From DASRDR01 sp963812945 [NCBI: uncultured Candidatus Rokubacteria bacterium] (GTDB taxonomy: Bacteria; Methylomirabilota; Methylomirabilia; Rokubacteriales), in assembly GCA_963812945.1 (NCBI GenBank), contig CAWEXD010000004.1, positions 62,001-126,000 of the forward strand: a stretch of DNA of 64,000 bases, written 5' to 3'. The position numbers and the translations under genes are program-made. The notes below the pieces were generated by a model that did no database searches, was not told the DNA's origin, and worked only from the letters and a program-made list of their open reading frames with translations. Shown here in pieces: positions 1-7,670 of this stretch; within the stretch, counting starts at the first letter, position 1; each line of letters begins with the position of its first letter.

Positions 1-52
1 CGGCAAGGACCCGTTCGACCCGTTCGTCCACGGCGTAGCGGGCTCCCAAGGC

Positions 53-1687
53 TCAGGGCTCGACGTCCTCGGCCGACCCCGCGCCGTCCGAGCGCAGCCC
101 ATCGACGTCGATCTTGCCGCGGAGGTTACGCGGGAGCGAATCGTGGAACACGAACCGCTCCGGGACCATGTAGGGGGGAAGCTTCGCCGCGCAGAACTCC
201 TTGAGCGCTACGACCGGAATCCGCGGGCTGCCAAGGTGGGCGACGAGCACGGGGCCGCGCGGCCCCACGACCGGGACCACCGCCGCCTCGGCCACCCCGG
301 GGTGCTCGCGCAGGCGCACCTCGATCTCACCCGGCTCGACGCTGTACCCACGGATCTTCACCATCCGGCCGAGGCGGCCAACGTAGCGGAGGTCTCCCGT
401 CGGGAGCTCGACCGCAAGGTCGCACGTTCGGTACCAGGGTCCCCCGCCATCCGCCGCCTCGACGAGCCTCTCGGTCGTGAGCGCCGGTTGGCCCAGGTAT
501 CCCGTCGTCAGGCCCACGCCGCGCAGCTGGAGCTCCCCGACCGCGCCCACCGGGACGACCCGACCGCGACGGCCGCGATCGCGATCGGGCTCCGGCTCGG
601 GTTCGACGAGGCGCGCCTCGTAGTGGGCGCAAGGGCGTCCGATCGGAACGGGCCCGTCGACCGTCGCGTTCGCCGGGAGCTCGAAGAACGCGGCGACGTT
701 CGTCTCCGTGGACCCATAGAAGTTGAACGTCCGCGGGTGGGGGAGCCTCCGCCGGAGCAGGGCGAGTTGAGCGGCGGGGAAGGTCTCGCCGGCGAACGCG
801 AGGACCCGGAGGGAGTGGAGATCGTGACGCTCGAGGTCGGGAAGCTCGGCGATCCGCGACAGGATCGCGGGCCCGGAGAACCAGACCGTCACCTTCTCCT
901 CCGCGAGCAGTTCCACGATAGGCCGCGCCAGCGGACGCACCTCCTCCGGGACGAGCACGAGCCGCGCTCCGATCGAGAGGCTCGAGAAGATGTCAAACAG
1001 CGACATGCCGAAGCTGAACTGGGCGTGGTTGGCGAAGGCGTCGTCCCGGCCGGGCCGGATGAGGTCGTGGCACCACCGCGCGTGCGCCTCGATCGCCGCC
1101 CGGCTCATGAGCCAGCCCTTGTGCGGGCCGGTCGAGGCGGAGGTGTAGAGCACGCATGCGATCTCGGGGTGCGGAGGCAGACCGCTCCGGAGGGGCGGGC
1201 TGCCGGCCTCGCCGTTTCCCCGGCCCTCGCGCGCCCACTCGGCCACGGCCCGCCCGAGTCCGACGGGTCCGAGGACCTCGACTCGGGCCTCCGGCCGGCG
1301 CCGGCGCAGCGCGTCCCCGTAGGCGCGGGCGAAGCGCTCTTCGACGAGCGTCGCGGCGACCCCGCAGGCCGCGTGAATGTCCGCATTGCGCTCGGCCGGC
1401 GCACCTGGATCGACCGGCACGTAGGCGCAGCCGGCCCGGAGCACGCCGAGGATCGCGGCGATTGCATCGCTGGACCGAGTGAGGTAGAGGCCGATCCGCG
1501 CACCCGGTTCGATCCCGATCGACTGGAGCCTCGCGGCCACGCGAGCGGCGAGCCGGTCGAGCGCGGCGTACGCAATCGCCCCCCGGCTCGGCTCAACGAC
1601 CGCAGGCCTGCCATCGAGCGCGCCGAGGGAGCCGAGCCCCGTCGGGGCCGCGCGCGCGCCCGCGCCGCCGCTCGGCCGGGCGCTCAT
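53..1687 (-). CDS. Stand-alone adenylation enzyme (NRPS-type A domain)
   Basis: A 544-residue AMP-forming enzyme that should activate an amino or carboxylic acid and load it on the carrier protein encoded just upstream. Core motifs are visible in order: A3 as YTSASTGPHKG (181-191), FDIF (231-234), the FYGSTE A5 region (324-329), A7 as YRTCD (419-423), A8 around 437-456, and the C-terminal GKID with Lys525. A3 and A7 each carry a substitution (Gly to Ala and Pro to His in A3, Gly to Cys in A7), and residues 362-380 form an acidic/arginine-rich insertion. The start overlaps the stop of the carrier gene in ATGA (1684-1687), so the two are translationally coupled. Substrate cannot be read. The next gene to the left lies outside the window. 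Confidence 0.85.
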   Translation of the reverse strand: MSARPSGGAGARAAPTGLGSLGALDGRPAVVEPSRGAIAYAALDRLAARVAARLQSIGIEPGARIGLYLTRSSDAIAAILGVLRAGCAYVPVDPGAPAERNADIHAACGVAATLVEERFARAYGDALRRRRPEARVEVLGPVGLGRAVAEWAREGRGNGEAGSPPLRSGLPPHPEIACVLYTSASTGPHKGWLMSRAAIEAHARWCHDLIRPGRDDAFANHAQFSFGMSLFDIFSSLSIGARLVLVPEEVRPLARPIVELLAEEKVTVWFSGPAILSRIAELPDLERHDLHSLRVLAFAGETFPAAQLALLRRRLPHPRTFNFYGSTETNVAAFFELPANATVDGPVPIGRPCAHYEARLVEPEPEPDRDRGRRGRVVPVGAVGELQLRGVGLTTGYLGQPALTTERLVEAADGGGPWYRTCDLAVELPTGDLRYVGRLGRMVKIRGYSVEPGEIEVRLREHPGVAEAAVVPVVGPRGPVLVAHLGSPRIPVVALKEFCAAKLPPYMVPERFVFHDSLPRNLRGKIDVDGLRSDGAGSAEDVEP

Positions 1688-1977
1688 CCCGCGGTCCCGG
1701 ACTTCTCTGCGGCAGAGGAAGCCCGCTCGAGGACGAGCTTCACGATGTCGTCCACGCTGTTCATGCGCGAGACGCCGATATCTTCCACGCGCAGCGTGAC
1801 GGGGAACGTGCTCTCGATGAAGGCCACGAGCTCGATCAGCGACAGCGAGGGGACGATCCCGCTCGAGATGAGCTGGGTCGTGTCATCGAGCGTCCCCGGT
1901 GCCTCGCCGGAGAGGAAGCCCTCGAGGATGAAACTTCTGACCGCCCGCCGGATCTCGTCGTCCTTCATTTCGGTCAT
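1684..1977 (-). CDS. Acyl/peptidyl carrier protein
   Basis: A 97-residue carrier protein, usual length for the family, that should carry the acyl group made by the following adenylation enzyme on a phosphopantetheine arm. The attachment region reads GIVPSLSLIELVAFIE (residues 40-55), so the serine expected to be modified is Ser44. The normally invariant Asp before it (DSL motif) is replaced by Pro43. Either the arm is added by a tolerant transferase or the residue is not used. A good promoter lies just upstream. First gene of a two-gene operon as far as the window shows. Confidence 0.8.
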   Translation of the reverse strand: MTEMKDDEIRRAVRSFILEGFLSGEAPGTLDDTTQLISSGIVPSLSLIELVAFIESTFPVTLRVEDIGVSRMNSVDDIVKLVLERASSAAEKSGTAG

Positions 1978-2005
1978 GCGCGCTCACGCCTGAGGCTGGA
2001 CGCCG

Positions 2006-2035
2006 ATTATGGGGTTGCGCGCCGGAAAGCGTCAA
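2006..2035 (-). promoter_or_regulatory. Sigma-70 type promoter for carrier protein/adenylation operon
   Basis: On the minus strand TTGACG (2035-2030) is followed after 18 bp by CATAAT (2011-2006), five of six matches at each box. The predicted start of transcription lies about 20 bp upstream of the carrier gene start at 1977. Confidence 0.55.
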
Positions 2036-2071
2036 CCCTTCGGGGCGACGCCAAGACACGCCATCGCCCAC

Positions 2072-2419
2072 TCACCCGATTCGACCTCGATTGTACGCCG
2101 GAGCAGGCGGCCGGCACGGTCGTGGCCGCCCGGACGTCTCCTTGGGGAGCGGAAGCCCCACCTCCTCCGCGTGGTCCGTGTAGTTGAGCCCGATGCACAC
2201 GAGCTTTCCGATGCCAGCCAGGGGACAGCCGAGGCGCGGCCGCCCCTTCACGGCCGGCAGGCGCGAGGGCTTGACACCTCGGAGGCGCGCCAGTCCGATG
2301 GGCGTCAGGAGCGCGGGCGTGATGTCCCGCGCGACGCGCGACAGGTCGCGCAGCGTGCCCTCGGCGTCGATCAGTCCGGGCCTCTCGGCCCCGGCGCGGC
2401 CGTAGCGGACGAGCTTCAT
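2072..2419 (-). pseudogene. Truncated fumarylacetoacetate hydrolase family gene
   Basis: The first 90 or so residues match the N-terminal part of FAH-family enzymes (2-hydroxyhepta-2,4-diene-1,7-dioate isomerase type): a start MKLVRYG, a PLAGIGKLVCIGLNYTDHA segment and then EEVGLPLPKE. After this the family continues with a catalytic beta-sandwich of about 190 residues. Here the frame instead runs into 20 residues of low-complexity Arg/Pro sequence and stops. The rest of the gene is absent from the following DNA, so this is a broken remnant, probably left by a deletion ending near 2145. It has no recognisable partner genes. Confidence 0.7.
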
Positions 2420-2434
2420 CGGCGATCGAGCCTA

Positions 2435-2488
2435 ACGGGGTCAGACCTCGACTTTGACTTTGGGGCCAAAGCCAGGGCCTGACCCCGT
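2435..2488. repeat. Nested inverted repeat (REP-like hairpin)
   Basis: Outer arms ACGGGGTCAG (2435-2444) and CTGACCCCGT (2479-2488) are perfect complements. Between them a second palindrome, CTTTGGGGCCAAAG (2457-2470), can form an inner hairpin. It lies between the FAH remnant and the stop of the MBL-fold gene. It could act as a terminator, but the nested two-hairpin form looks more like a dispersed REP-type element. Confidence 0.5.
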
Positions 2489-2493
2489 ATGGG

Positions 2494-3300
2494 CTACTTG
2501 GTCAGCTCGTACACCTTGCTCAGGTCGGGATTCAGGACGGTCACGGGCAGCCCGGCCGTCTTGAGCGCGCTTTCCATCACCGCCGGCGTCGGCGCGCCCG
2601 GCGGCGGCTGGAGCCGGTGGTGGTGGGGAATGATCGTCTTCAGGTTCGGATTCTCGGTCCGGAGGAGCCGGACCATCTGGACGATGTCCTGCGGATCGCG
2701 ATTCCCCGACAGCGGCAGGATCGCCACGTCGGGCTTGTAGAGCATCCCCCAGAGCTGCATGTCCATGGTCAGCGCCGTGCTGCCGGCGAAGTAGACGGTC
2801 AGGCCGTTCTCGAAGTGGATCATGAACCCCATCGCCGGGCCGCCGTTCAGCTTGTCGACGGTCCCCGACCCGTGCACGGCCGCGACGTTGCGGATGGTCA
2901 GGCCGTCCAGCCGGAGCCAGTCGCCGGGCTGGCTCCGGTGCAGCTGCGCCTCGGGCACCTTGCGGGGCTCGAAGTAGGCGGTCCACATCTCGTGGGGCGT
3001 GACGATCTTCGCCCCGGTCTTGATCGCGATCTCGTCGGTCGAGCCGACCTCGTCGCGATGCCCGTCGGCGACCAGGATGACGTCGACCTTCGTGAAGGCG
3101 TCCACCTTGACCGGGCTGTCCGGGTTCGTGACGAACGGGTTCGTCACGATCACCTTGCCGGTCGGCGAGGTGAACCGGAAGATCGACCACGAGAGCCACT
3201 CCATCTTGACTGGACCCGACTGGGCCGGCGCATGGCCCGCCCATCCGGCCAGCATCGCGGCCACCGCGCCCCCGACCATCCAGCGCCAACCCTTCGTCAT
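2494..3300 (-). CDS. Exported MBL-fold (UlaG-like) protein with altered metal ligands
   Basis: A 268-residue protein with a signal peptide (residues 1-26, hydrophobic core then APAQS). The layout follows the UlaG/UPF0173 beta-lactamase fold: an N-terminal strand pair around NPF (54-56), the metal-motif loop at 78-84, His143, an AGST turn (172-175) and a C-terminal HHH (226-228). Normal members have THGHGDH in the loop and AGDT in the turn. Here the loop reads ADGHRDE and the turn AGST, so three expected metal ligands are changed. I chose the start at 3300 because GGGAGG lies at the right distance upstream and the signal peptide begins there. Function unknown; possibly a non-hydrolytic or differently metallated relative. 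Confidence 0.7.
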   Translation of the reverse strand: MTKGWRWMVGGAVAAMLAGWAGHAPAQSGPVKMEWLSWSIFRFTSPTGKVIVTNPFVTNPDSPVKVDAFTKVDVILVADGHRDEVGSTDEIAIKTGAKIVTPHEMWTAYFEPRKVPEAQLHRSQPGDWLRLDGLTIRNVAAVHGSGTVDKLNGGPAMGFMIHFENGLTVYFAGSTALTMDMQLWGMLYKPDVAILPLSGNRDPQDIVQMVRLLRTENPNLKTIIPHHHRLQPPPGAPTPAVMESALKTAGLPVTVLNPDLSKVYELTK

Positions 3301-3434
3301 GGTGTCCCTCCCGGTTCCATGTGTCGCCCCGTCCGGGTTCGGCCGTTCAACCGCATTTCTCCGGTCTGAGGCCACGGCTCCCGATCAGGCAACCGCCGTC
3401 GGAGCCTGGATGTTCCCCCGAGCCGCTCCGGGCG

Positions 3435-3464
3435 AACAGACCACGCGCGCGGGCAACGCGTCAA
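3435..3464 (-). promoter_or_regulatory. Candidate promoter for MBL-fold gene
   Basis: On the minus strand TTGACG (3464-3459), 18 bp, then TCTGTT (3440-3435). The -10 box is poor (3 of 6), but the -35 and spacing match other promoters in this half of the window. It would give a leader of about 130 nt. This and the divergent promoter at 3525-3553 account for the 332-bp gap 3301-3632; I see no gene in it. Confidence 0.35.
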
Positions 3465-3524
3465 GGCCTCGGGGCCGGCCTCCGGTCCGTGGCGTGCATT
3501 CTCACCAGCCCCGGGCTTCCGGGT

Positions 3525-3553
3525 TTGACGGGCAGGATCGACCAGACTAGATT
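3525..3553 (+). promoter_or_regulatory. Promoter of the ABC transporter operon
   Basis: TTGACG (3525-3530), 17 bp, TAGATT (3548-3553): five and four matches to the sigma-70 consensus with ideal spacing. Located about 80 bp upstream of the ATPase start. Confidence 0.5.
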
Positions 3554-3632
3554 GGGTCGATGCCGGCCGGGCCCGACGGCGCCAGGTATTCGATCGAGGA
3601 TTGAACTCCGTCCTGCCGACCCGTTCCCGCCG

Positions 3633-4454
3633 GTGACCCACCTCGAGATCGATCGCGTCCGGCTCGCCTACCCGCGCGTGACCGAGGACGGGGCAGAGGC
3701 CGAGGTCCTGGCCCTCGACGCGGTCAGCCTCGCGGTGGCGCCCGGGGAGCTGGTCGCGCTCGTCGGCCCGAGCGGCTGCGGCAAGTCGAGCCTGCTGCTC
3801 CTGATCAACGGCCTGCTCGCACCCACCGCCGGACAGGTCCGGTTCGAGGGTCGGGTCATCGACGCGCCGAGCGCCGACCGCGCCCTCGTCTTCCAGGAGG
3901 CCGCGCTCCTGCCGTGGCGCACCGTCCAGGCGAACGTGGAGCTCGGCCTCGAGCTGCGCGGGCTCTCGGCGGCGGCGCGCCGGGAGGTGGCGCACCGCCA
4001 TCTCCGCCTGGTCGGCCTGGAGACCTTCGAGCAGTTCTTCCCGCACCAGCTGTCCGGTGGGATGCGCCAGCGAGTGGGGCTCGCCCGCGCGCTGTCGGTG
4101 GATCCACGGGTGCTCCTCATGGACGAGCCCTTCGCCGCCCTGGACGCCCAGACCCGCCAGCTCATGGGCGCGGAGCTCTTGCGGATCTGGGAGGCGGATC
4201 GCAAGACGATCCTCTTCGTCACGCACGATCTCGACGAGGCGATCTATCTCGCCGACCGCGTGGTCGTGCTCTCGGCGCGGCCCGGGCGCGTCCTCGACGC
4301 GGTCCCGATCGAGCTCCCGCGACCGCGCCCGCTGGCCATCCGGACCAGCTCGGCGTTCGGCGCGTACCGGCAGCGTCTCTGGGAGCGCCTGGAGAGCGAG
4401 GTGCTACGGGCGATGGCGGCCGGCACCGCCTCTCCCGTCGATGGCCACGGCTAG
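3633..4454 (+). CDS. ABC transporter ATPase, nitrate/sulfonate/taurine type
   Basis: A 273-residue nucleotide-binding subunit of the NrtD/SsuB/TauB family that should power uptake through the two permeases that follow. Walker A is GPSGCGKSS (45-53), the Q-loop is FQEAALLPW, the ABC signature LSGGMRQ (140-146), Walker B LLMDEPF (161-167), and the H-loop VTHDLDEA is present. I start at the GTG at 3633, where homology begins; the open frame runs further upstream, but through the promoter. It overlaps the first permease by 14 nt. No periplasmic binding protein lies nearby, so substrate is unknown and the binding protein must be encoded elsewhere. Confidence 0.9.
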   Translation: MTHLEIDRVRLAYPRVTEDGAEAEVLALDAVSLAVAPGELVALVGPSGCGKSSLLLLINGLLAPTAGQVRFEGRVIDAPSADRALVFQEAALLPWRTVQANVELGLELRGLSAAARREVAHRHLRLVGLETFEQFFPHQLSGGMRQRVGLARALSVDPRVLLMDEPFAALDAQTRQLMGAELLRIWEADRKTILFVTHDLDEAIYLADRVVVLSARPGRVLDAVPIELPRPRPLAIRTSSAFGAYRQRLWERLESEVLRAMAAGTASPVDGHG

Positions 4455-5223
4455 AGTGGCGCGCCGTCACCGGCGCGCGTGGGTGGGCGCGCTGGCAATC
4501 GGTGCGGGCCTCGCCGGCTGGCAGCTCGCCGGCGGACGGGGCGGCCTCATGGCGGATCTGGTGGCCTCTCCCCTGGCCGTGGCGCGGGCCGGCGTTCTCC
4601 TGGTCGCGTCCGGGGAGCTCGTCCATCACGCCTGGGTGAGCCTCCAGGAGCTCGCGGCCGGCTTCGCCCTGGCAGCAGTGGTCGGCGTGAGCGTCGGCGT
4701 GGCGCTCGGGCGCTCGCGGATCCTCCGGGGCCTCCTCGACCCGGTCGTGATGGCGTTCCACGTCACGCCACGGGTCGCGCTCTTGCCCGTCCTCGTCTTG
4801 TGGCTCGGCGTCGCGACGGCGTCCAAGGTCGCGGCCGTCTTCCTGGGCGGCGTGTTTCCGATCATCGTCAACACGCAGGCGGGCGCCCAGCACGTCGACG
4901 AGCTCTGGATCCGTGCCATCCGCGCCTTCGGCGCCCGCCCCTTTCAGGTCGTGACGAAGGTCGTCATTCCCGCGACGCTGCCGGCGGTCATGACCGGCCT
5001 CCGCCTCGGGTTCGGCCGGGCGGTCGTCACGGTCATCGTGGCGGAGATGTACGTGTCCCTGGCCGGCGTGGGTCAGCTCCTGCAGCTCTACGGCAACGCG
5101 GGCCGCACGCCCGAGCTGATCGCCCTCGCCACCTTCGTCGCCGCGTCGGGCACCGCAGGCGTCGCCGGACTCCGCCGGCTCGAGACGTGGCTGTCGCCGT
5201 GGCGGCGAGGTCTCGACCTCTGA
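4441..5223 (+). CDS. ABC transporter permease 1
   Basis: A 260-residue inner-membrane permease of the SsuC/TauC type with about six hydrophobic segments and the EAA-loop region (residues about 155-180, around RAIRAFGARPFQVVTKVVIP) that contacts the ATPase. The ATG at 4441 lies inside the end of the ATPase gene, suggesting coupled translation. Together with the next gene it should form a heterodimeric channel, since both permeases are of similar length but differ in sequence. Confidence 0.88.
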   Translation: MATARVARRHRRAWVGALAIGAGLAGWQLAGGRGGLMADLVASPLAVARAGVLLVASGELVHHAWVSLQELAAGFALAAVVGVSVGVALGRSRILRGLLDPVVMAFHVTPRVALLPVLVLWLGVATASKVAAVFLGGVFPIIVNTQAGAQHVDELWIRAIRAFGARPFQVVTKVVIPATLPAVMTGLRLGFGRAVVTVIVAEMYVSLAGVGQLLQLYGNAGRTPELIALATFVAASGTAGVAGLRRLETWLSPWRRGLDL

Positions 5224-5996
5224 AGCCGGCGGGCCACGCGCGCCGCGGGCCGGGCCCGCTCGTGCTCGGAGCGATCGGGCTCGGGGCCCTCACGCTGGCC
5301 TGGGAGGGCGCGGCGCGCCTCGGGGCGATCGATCCCGTGGTCTTCGCCAGCCCGGGCCGGGTCGGCGGGAGCCTCGCCCGTCAGTGGCACTCGGGCCAGC
5401 TGGCCCAGGACCTCCTGACGAGCATGCTCGAGTTCGGGCTGGCCTATCTGCTCGCCCTGCTCCTCGGTGGCGCCGTCGGCCTCCTGATGGGTCTCGTCCG
5501 CGACGCCGAGTACGCGCTCGAGCCCTTCGTGTGGTTTTTCTACAGCGCGCCGCTCGTCGTGTTCCAGCCCCTCCTCATCGTGTGGCTCGGCTTCGGCTTC
5601 TGGTCGGTGATCGCGCTCGCGGCCGCGCTGGCGGCCTTCCCGATCGCCATCAACACCCACGCCGGCGTCCGCAGCACGGACCCCGCCCTGTTGCGGGCGG
5701 TCCGAGCCTTCGGCGGGCGGCGGCGGGACGAGATCCTCAAGGTGATCCTGCCGGCGTCGGTCCCGCTCGTGCTGGCGGGGCTCAGGATCGGCGCGGGGCG
5801 GGCCTTGGTGGGAATCGTGGTGGGCGAGATGTTCGGCGCGAACGCGGGACTCGGCTTCCGGCTCGCGTTCTACGGGTCCCGGCTCCGGGCCGCCGACGTC
5901 CTCGTCCAGGTTCTCGGCATCGTCCTCATCGGGCTCGCCGCCACGCAGGCGGTGCGGCTTGCCGAGCGCCGGTTCGGACTCGGCCGCGCCGGCTGA
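5199..5996 (+). CDS. ABC transporter permease 2
   Basis: A second SsuC/TauC-type permease, about 265 residues, with an EAA loop around RAFGGRRRDEILKVILP. The start is uncertain: GTG codons at 5187 and 5199 overlap the end of permease 1, and a CTG at 5220 would nearly abut it; I use 5199. It is the last gene of the three-gene operon. The next gene (arginase-like) is on the other strand and ends 16 nt away. Confidence 0.85.
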   Translation: MAARSRPLKPAGHARRGPGPLVLGAIGLGALTLAWEGAARLGAIDPVVFASPGRVGGSLARQWHSGQLAQDLLTSMLEFGLAYLLALLLGGAVGLLMGLVRDAEYALEPFVWFFYSAPLVVFQPLLIVWLGFGFWSVIALAAALAAFPIAINTHAGVRSTDPALLRAVRAFGGRRRDEILKVILPASVPLVLAGLRIGAGRALVGIVVGEMFGANAGLGFRLAFYGSRLRAADVLVQVLGIVLIGLAATQAVRLAERRFGLGRAG

Positions 5997-6011
5997 GCCC
6001 GACCGACGCGA

Positions 6012-6947
6012 TCACCCCGGATTCCCGCGCGCGAGGACGTCCTCGATGACACCGGCGAGCTCCCGCGCGCAGCGACCTTCGGGGTCGAGATCGGGATCGA
6101 AGATCGTGAACTGGATCCCGGCCGCCAGGTCGGACGCGAGGAACGGCTCGAGGAGCTCCTGGAGCTCGGCATAGCCGAGGCCGTCCGGCTGCGGTGAGTC
6201 CACCGCCGGCATGAGCGCGCTGTCCAGCACGTCGACGTCCACGTGGATCCAGAACCCGGCCACGTGGTGGCTCTCCAGCATCGCGAGGGTCCCGGCCGCG
6301 CTCGAGCGGAGGCCCGCGCGCCGCAGCGCGCGGAGGTCGTGGCGCCGGATGGCCGTCCCGAAGATGTGGCGCCCCCAGTAGCGCTCCGGGTCGGACACGT
6401 CCCGGTGCCCCAGGATCACGACGTCCTCGTCCCGCACGAGGGGCCCGAGGCCATCGAGATTCGCGAGAGCCTCCGGACCCCGGCCTGTGACGAGCGCCAG
6501 GTCCATGCCGGCCGCGCCGCCGCTCAGCGAGGTCTCCGGCAGGGCGAAGTCGGTGTGGCCGTCGACGAACACGAGACCGTAGCGCCCCCGCCGGCGGAGC
6601 GCCAGCATGGCGCCGAGGAGGATGCTGCAGTCGCCCCCGAGCACGAGGGGGAAGCTCCCGGTTTCCAGGAGCGCGCCGAGTCGTCCTGCCAGGGCCCGGG
6701 AGTAGTCACGGATCGCCTCCGCATTGCGCACCCCGACGGCAGGGTCGAGCGCGGACGAGTAGCGCGGGGGTGGCACCTCGCCGGCGTCCGCGGCCCCGAG
6801 GCGCGTCACGAGCCCGGTCGCCCGCAGCGCGGCGGCCATGCGGCGCACCCCCGGCTCACGGTCCACTCGCGGCGGGCGAAGCCCCAGGTTGGATGGGGCA
6901 TCGAGGACCGACAGGAGCCTGCGCATCTCGTCCGTCAGACCCCGCAC
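6012..6947 (-). CDS. Arginase/agmatinase family protein
   Basis: A 311-residue ureohydrolase-fold protein. The manganese-binding motifs are all there: GGDCS (residues about 104-108), DGHTD (about 128-132) and HVDVDVLD (about 230-237). The first has Cys in place of the usual His, and the second Gly in place of Ala. Both occur in a broad arginase-like subgroup whose substrates are not settled, so I do not call it arginase or agmatinase. A second Met at residue 8 is an alternative start. It stands alone, convergent with the ABC operon. Confidence 0.8.
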   Translation of the reverse strand: MRGLTDEMRRLLSVLDAPSNLGLRPPRVDREPGVRRMAAALRATGLVTRLGAADAGEVPPPRYSSALDPAVGVRNAEAIRDYSRALAGRLGALLETGSFPLVLGGDCSILLGAMLALRRRGRYGLVFVDGHTDFALPETSLSGGAAGMDLALVTGRGPEALANLDGLGPLVRDEDVVILGHRDVSDPERYWGRHIFGTAIRRHDLRALRRAGLRSSAAGTLAMLESHHVAGFWIHVDVDVLDSALMPAVDSPQPDGLGYAELQELLEPFLASDLAAGIQFTIFDPDLDPEGRCARELAGVIEDVLARGNPG

Positions 6948-7024
6948 GACGGACCGCGTGAAAGTCGGGGGTCATGGCCCGGGCGCGGTCCACGGCAGGC
7001 GCGCACCCCGCCCGTGAGGGGTCG

Positions 7025-7049
7025 CCCGCTGCCGGATTTTGGCAGCGGG
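7025..7049. terminator. GC-rich hairpin between divergent genes
   Basis: Perfect 9-bp stem CCCGCTGCC (7025-7033) / GGCAGCGGG (7041-7049) with the 7-nt loop GGATTTT. It lies between the divergent starts of the arginase-like gene and the next gene, so it may be an attenuator or a regulatory structure rather than a true terminator; no T-run follows on either strand. Confidence 0.35.
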
Positions 7050-7129
7050 TCAGCCAGCTTGCGGGTCTCCTGGGCGCGCCCGGGCCGGGGTGAGACCAGA
7101 ATTCCAACAGGTTACGACCCCCCTCACCG

Positions 7130-7145
7130 TGGCCCTTTGCTTGCA
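7130..7145 (+). promoter_or_regulatory. Candidate sigma-54 promoter
   Basis: TGGCCCT-TTGC-TTGCA: the -24 GG (7131-7132) and -12 GC (7143-7144) are spaced by exactly ten bases. It sits about 22-37 bp upstream of the ATG at 7167. No copy of the palindrome found near the sigma-54 promoters at 35-60 kb is visible here. Confidence 0.45.
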
Positions 7146-7166
7146 ACCAGGAAACACTGGCCCCAC

Positions 7167-7670
7167 ATGACCGGAGGGATCGCCCGACCCATGGTCCTGC
7201 CCCTGAAGCAGGCGCGGCTCTGCCTCGACTGCGATTGCCTCACGGACGAGCCATTCTGCCGCCAGTGTGACCGGGCGGACACGGTCCCGATCGCGGGCTG
7301 GTTCCGGCCCCTCGACAACGGTCGCGCCGACGCTGTGCGTCATGGGCGAGTGGCCGCGCCCCCGGCTCAGCGCTGGATCCTGGTCGTCCAGCACCAGCAG
7401 CGTGACCTCTACCGGATCCTGCGCCAGGCGCTCGACGGAACAAGCGTCGTGGTCCTGTACGAGCGGCGCGTGGGCCAGCGGCGGCGCGTCGCCGCCGGGC
7501 CGCGGAGCGCGGAGCAGCGGCGCGCCGATCGCCGACGGCCCCGGCCGAACGCGGCGGTCTACGAGGGCTCGACGCCGTCTCGTGACCCCGAAGGCCTGCC
7601 GCGCTCGGGCTCCGGCCGGGTGGCCGTGCCGGTCACCCGCTCGCGCCGCCGGCAGCCCACCCCGGTCTAG
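7167..7670 (+). CDS. Zinc-ribbon hypothetical protein
   Basis: A 167-residue protein I do not recognise by name. Residues 19-32 hold four cysteines in CLDCDCLTDEPFCRQC, a likely zinc knuckle. The middle has a short alpha/beta segment ending VVVLYERRVGQRRR, and the rest is Arg/Pro-rich and probably disordered. An in-frame ATG at 7191 is an alternative start with GGAGGG upstream at a long spacing. Its stop codon overlaps the stop of the convergent MetE-like gene within the four bases CTAG at 7667-7670. A candidate sigma-54 promoter precedes it. Confidence 0.6.
   Translation: MTGGIARPMVLPLKQARLCLDCDCLTDEPFCRQCDRADTVPIAGWFRPLDNGRADAVRHGRVAAPPAQRWILVVQHQQRDLYRILRQALDGTSVVVLYERRVGQRRRVAAGPRSAEQRRADRRRPRPNAAVYEGSTPSRDPEGLPRSGSGRVAVPVTRSRRRQPTPV

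Noticed and set aside
143-1993. Long 616-residue open frame on the plus strand opposite the adenylation enzyme.
   Set aside because: Antisense shadow in GC-rich DNA, Arg/Asp-rich composition, and no motif. The minus-strand protein has all A-domain motifs.
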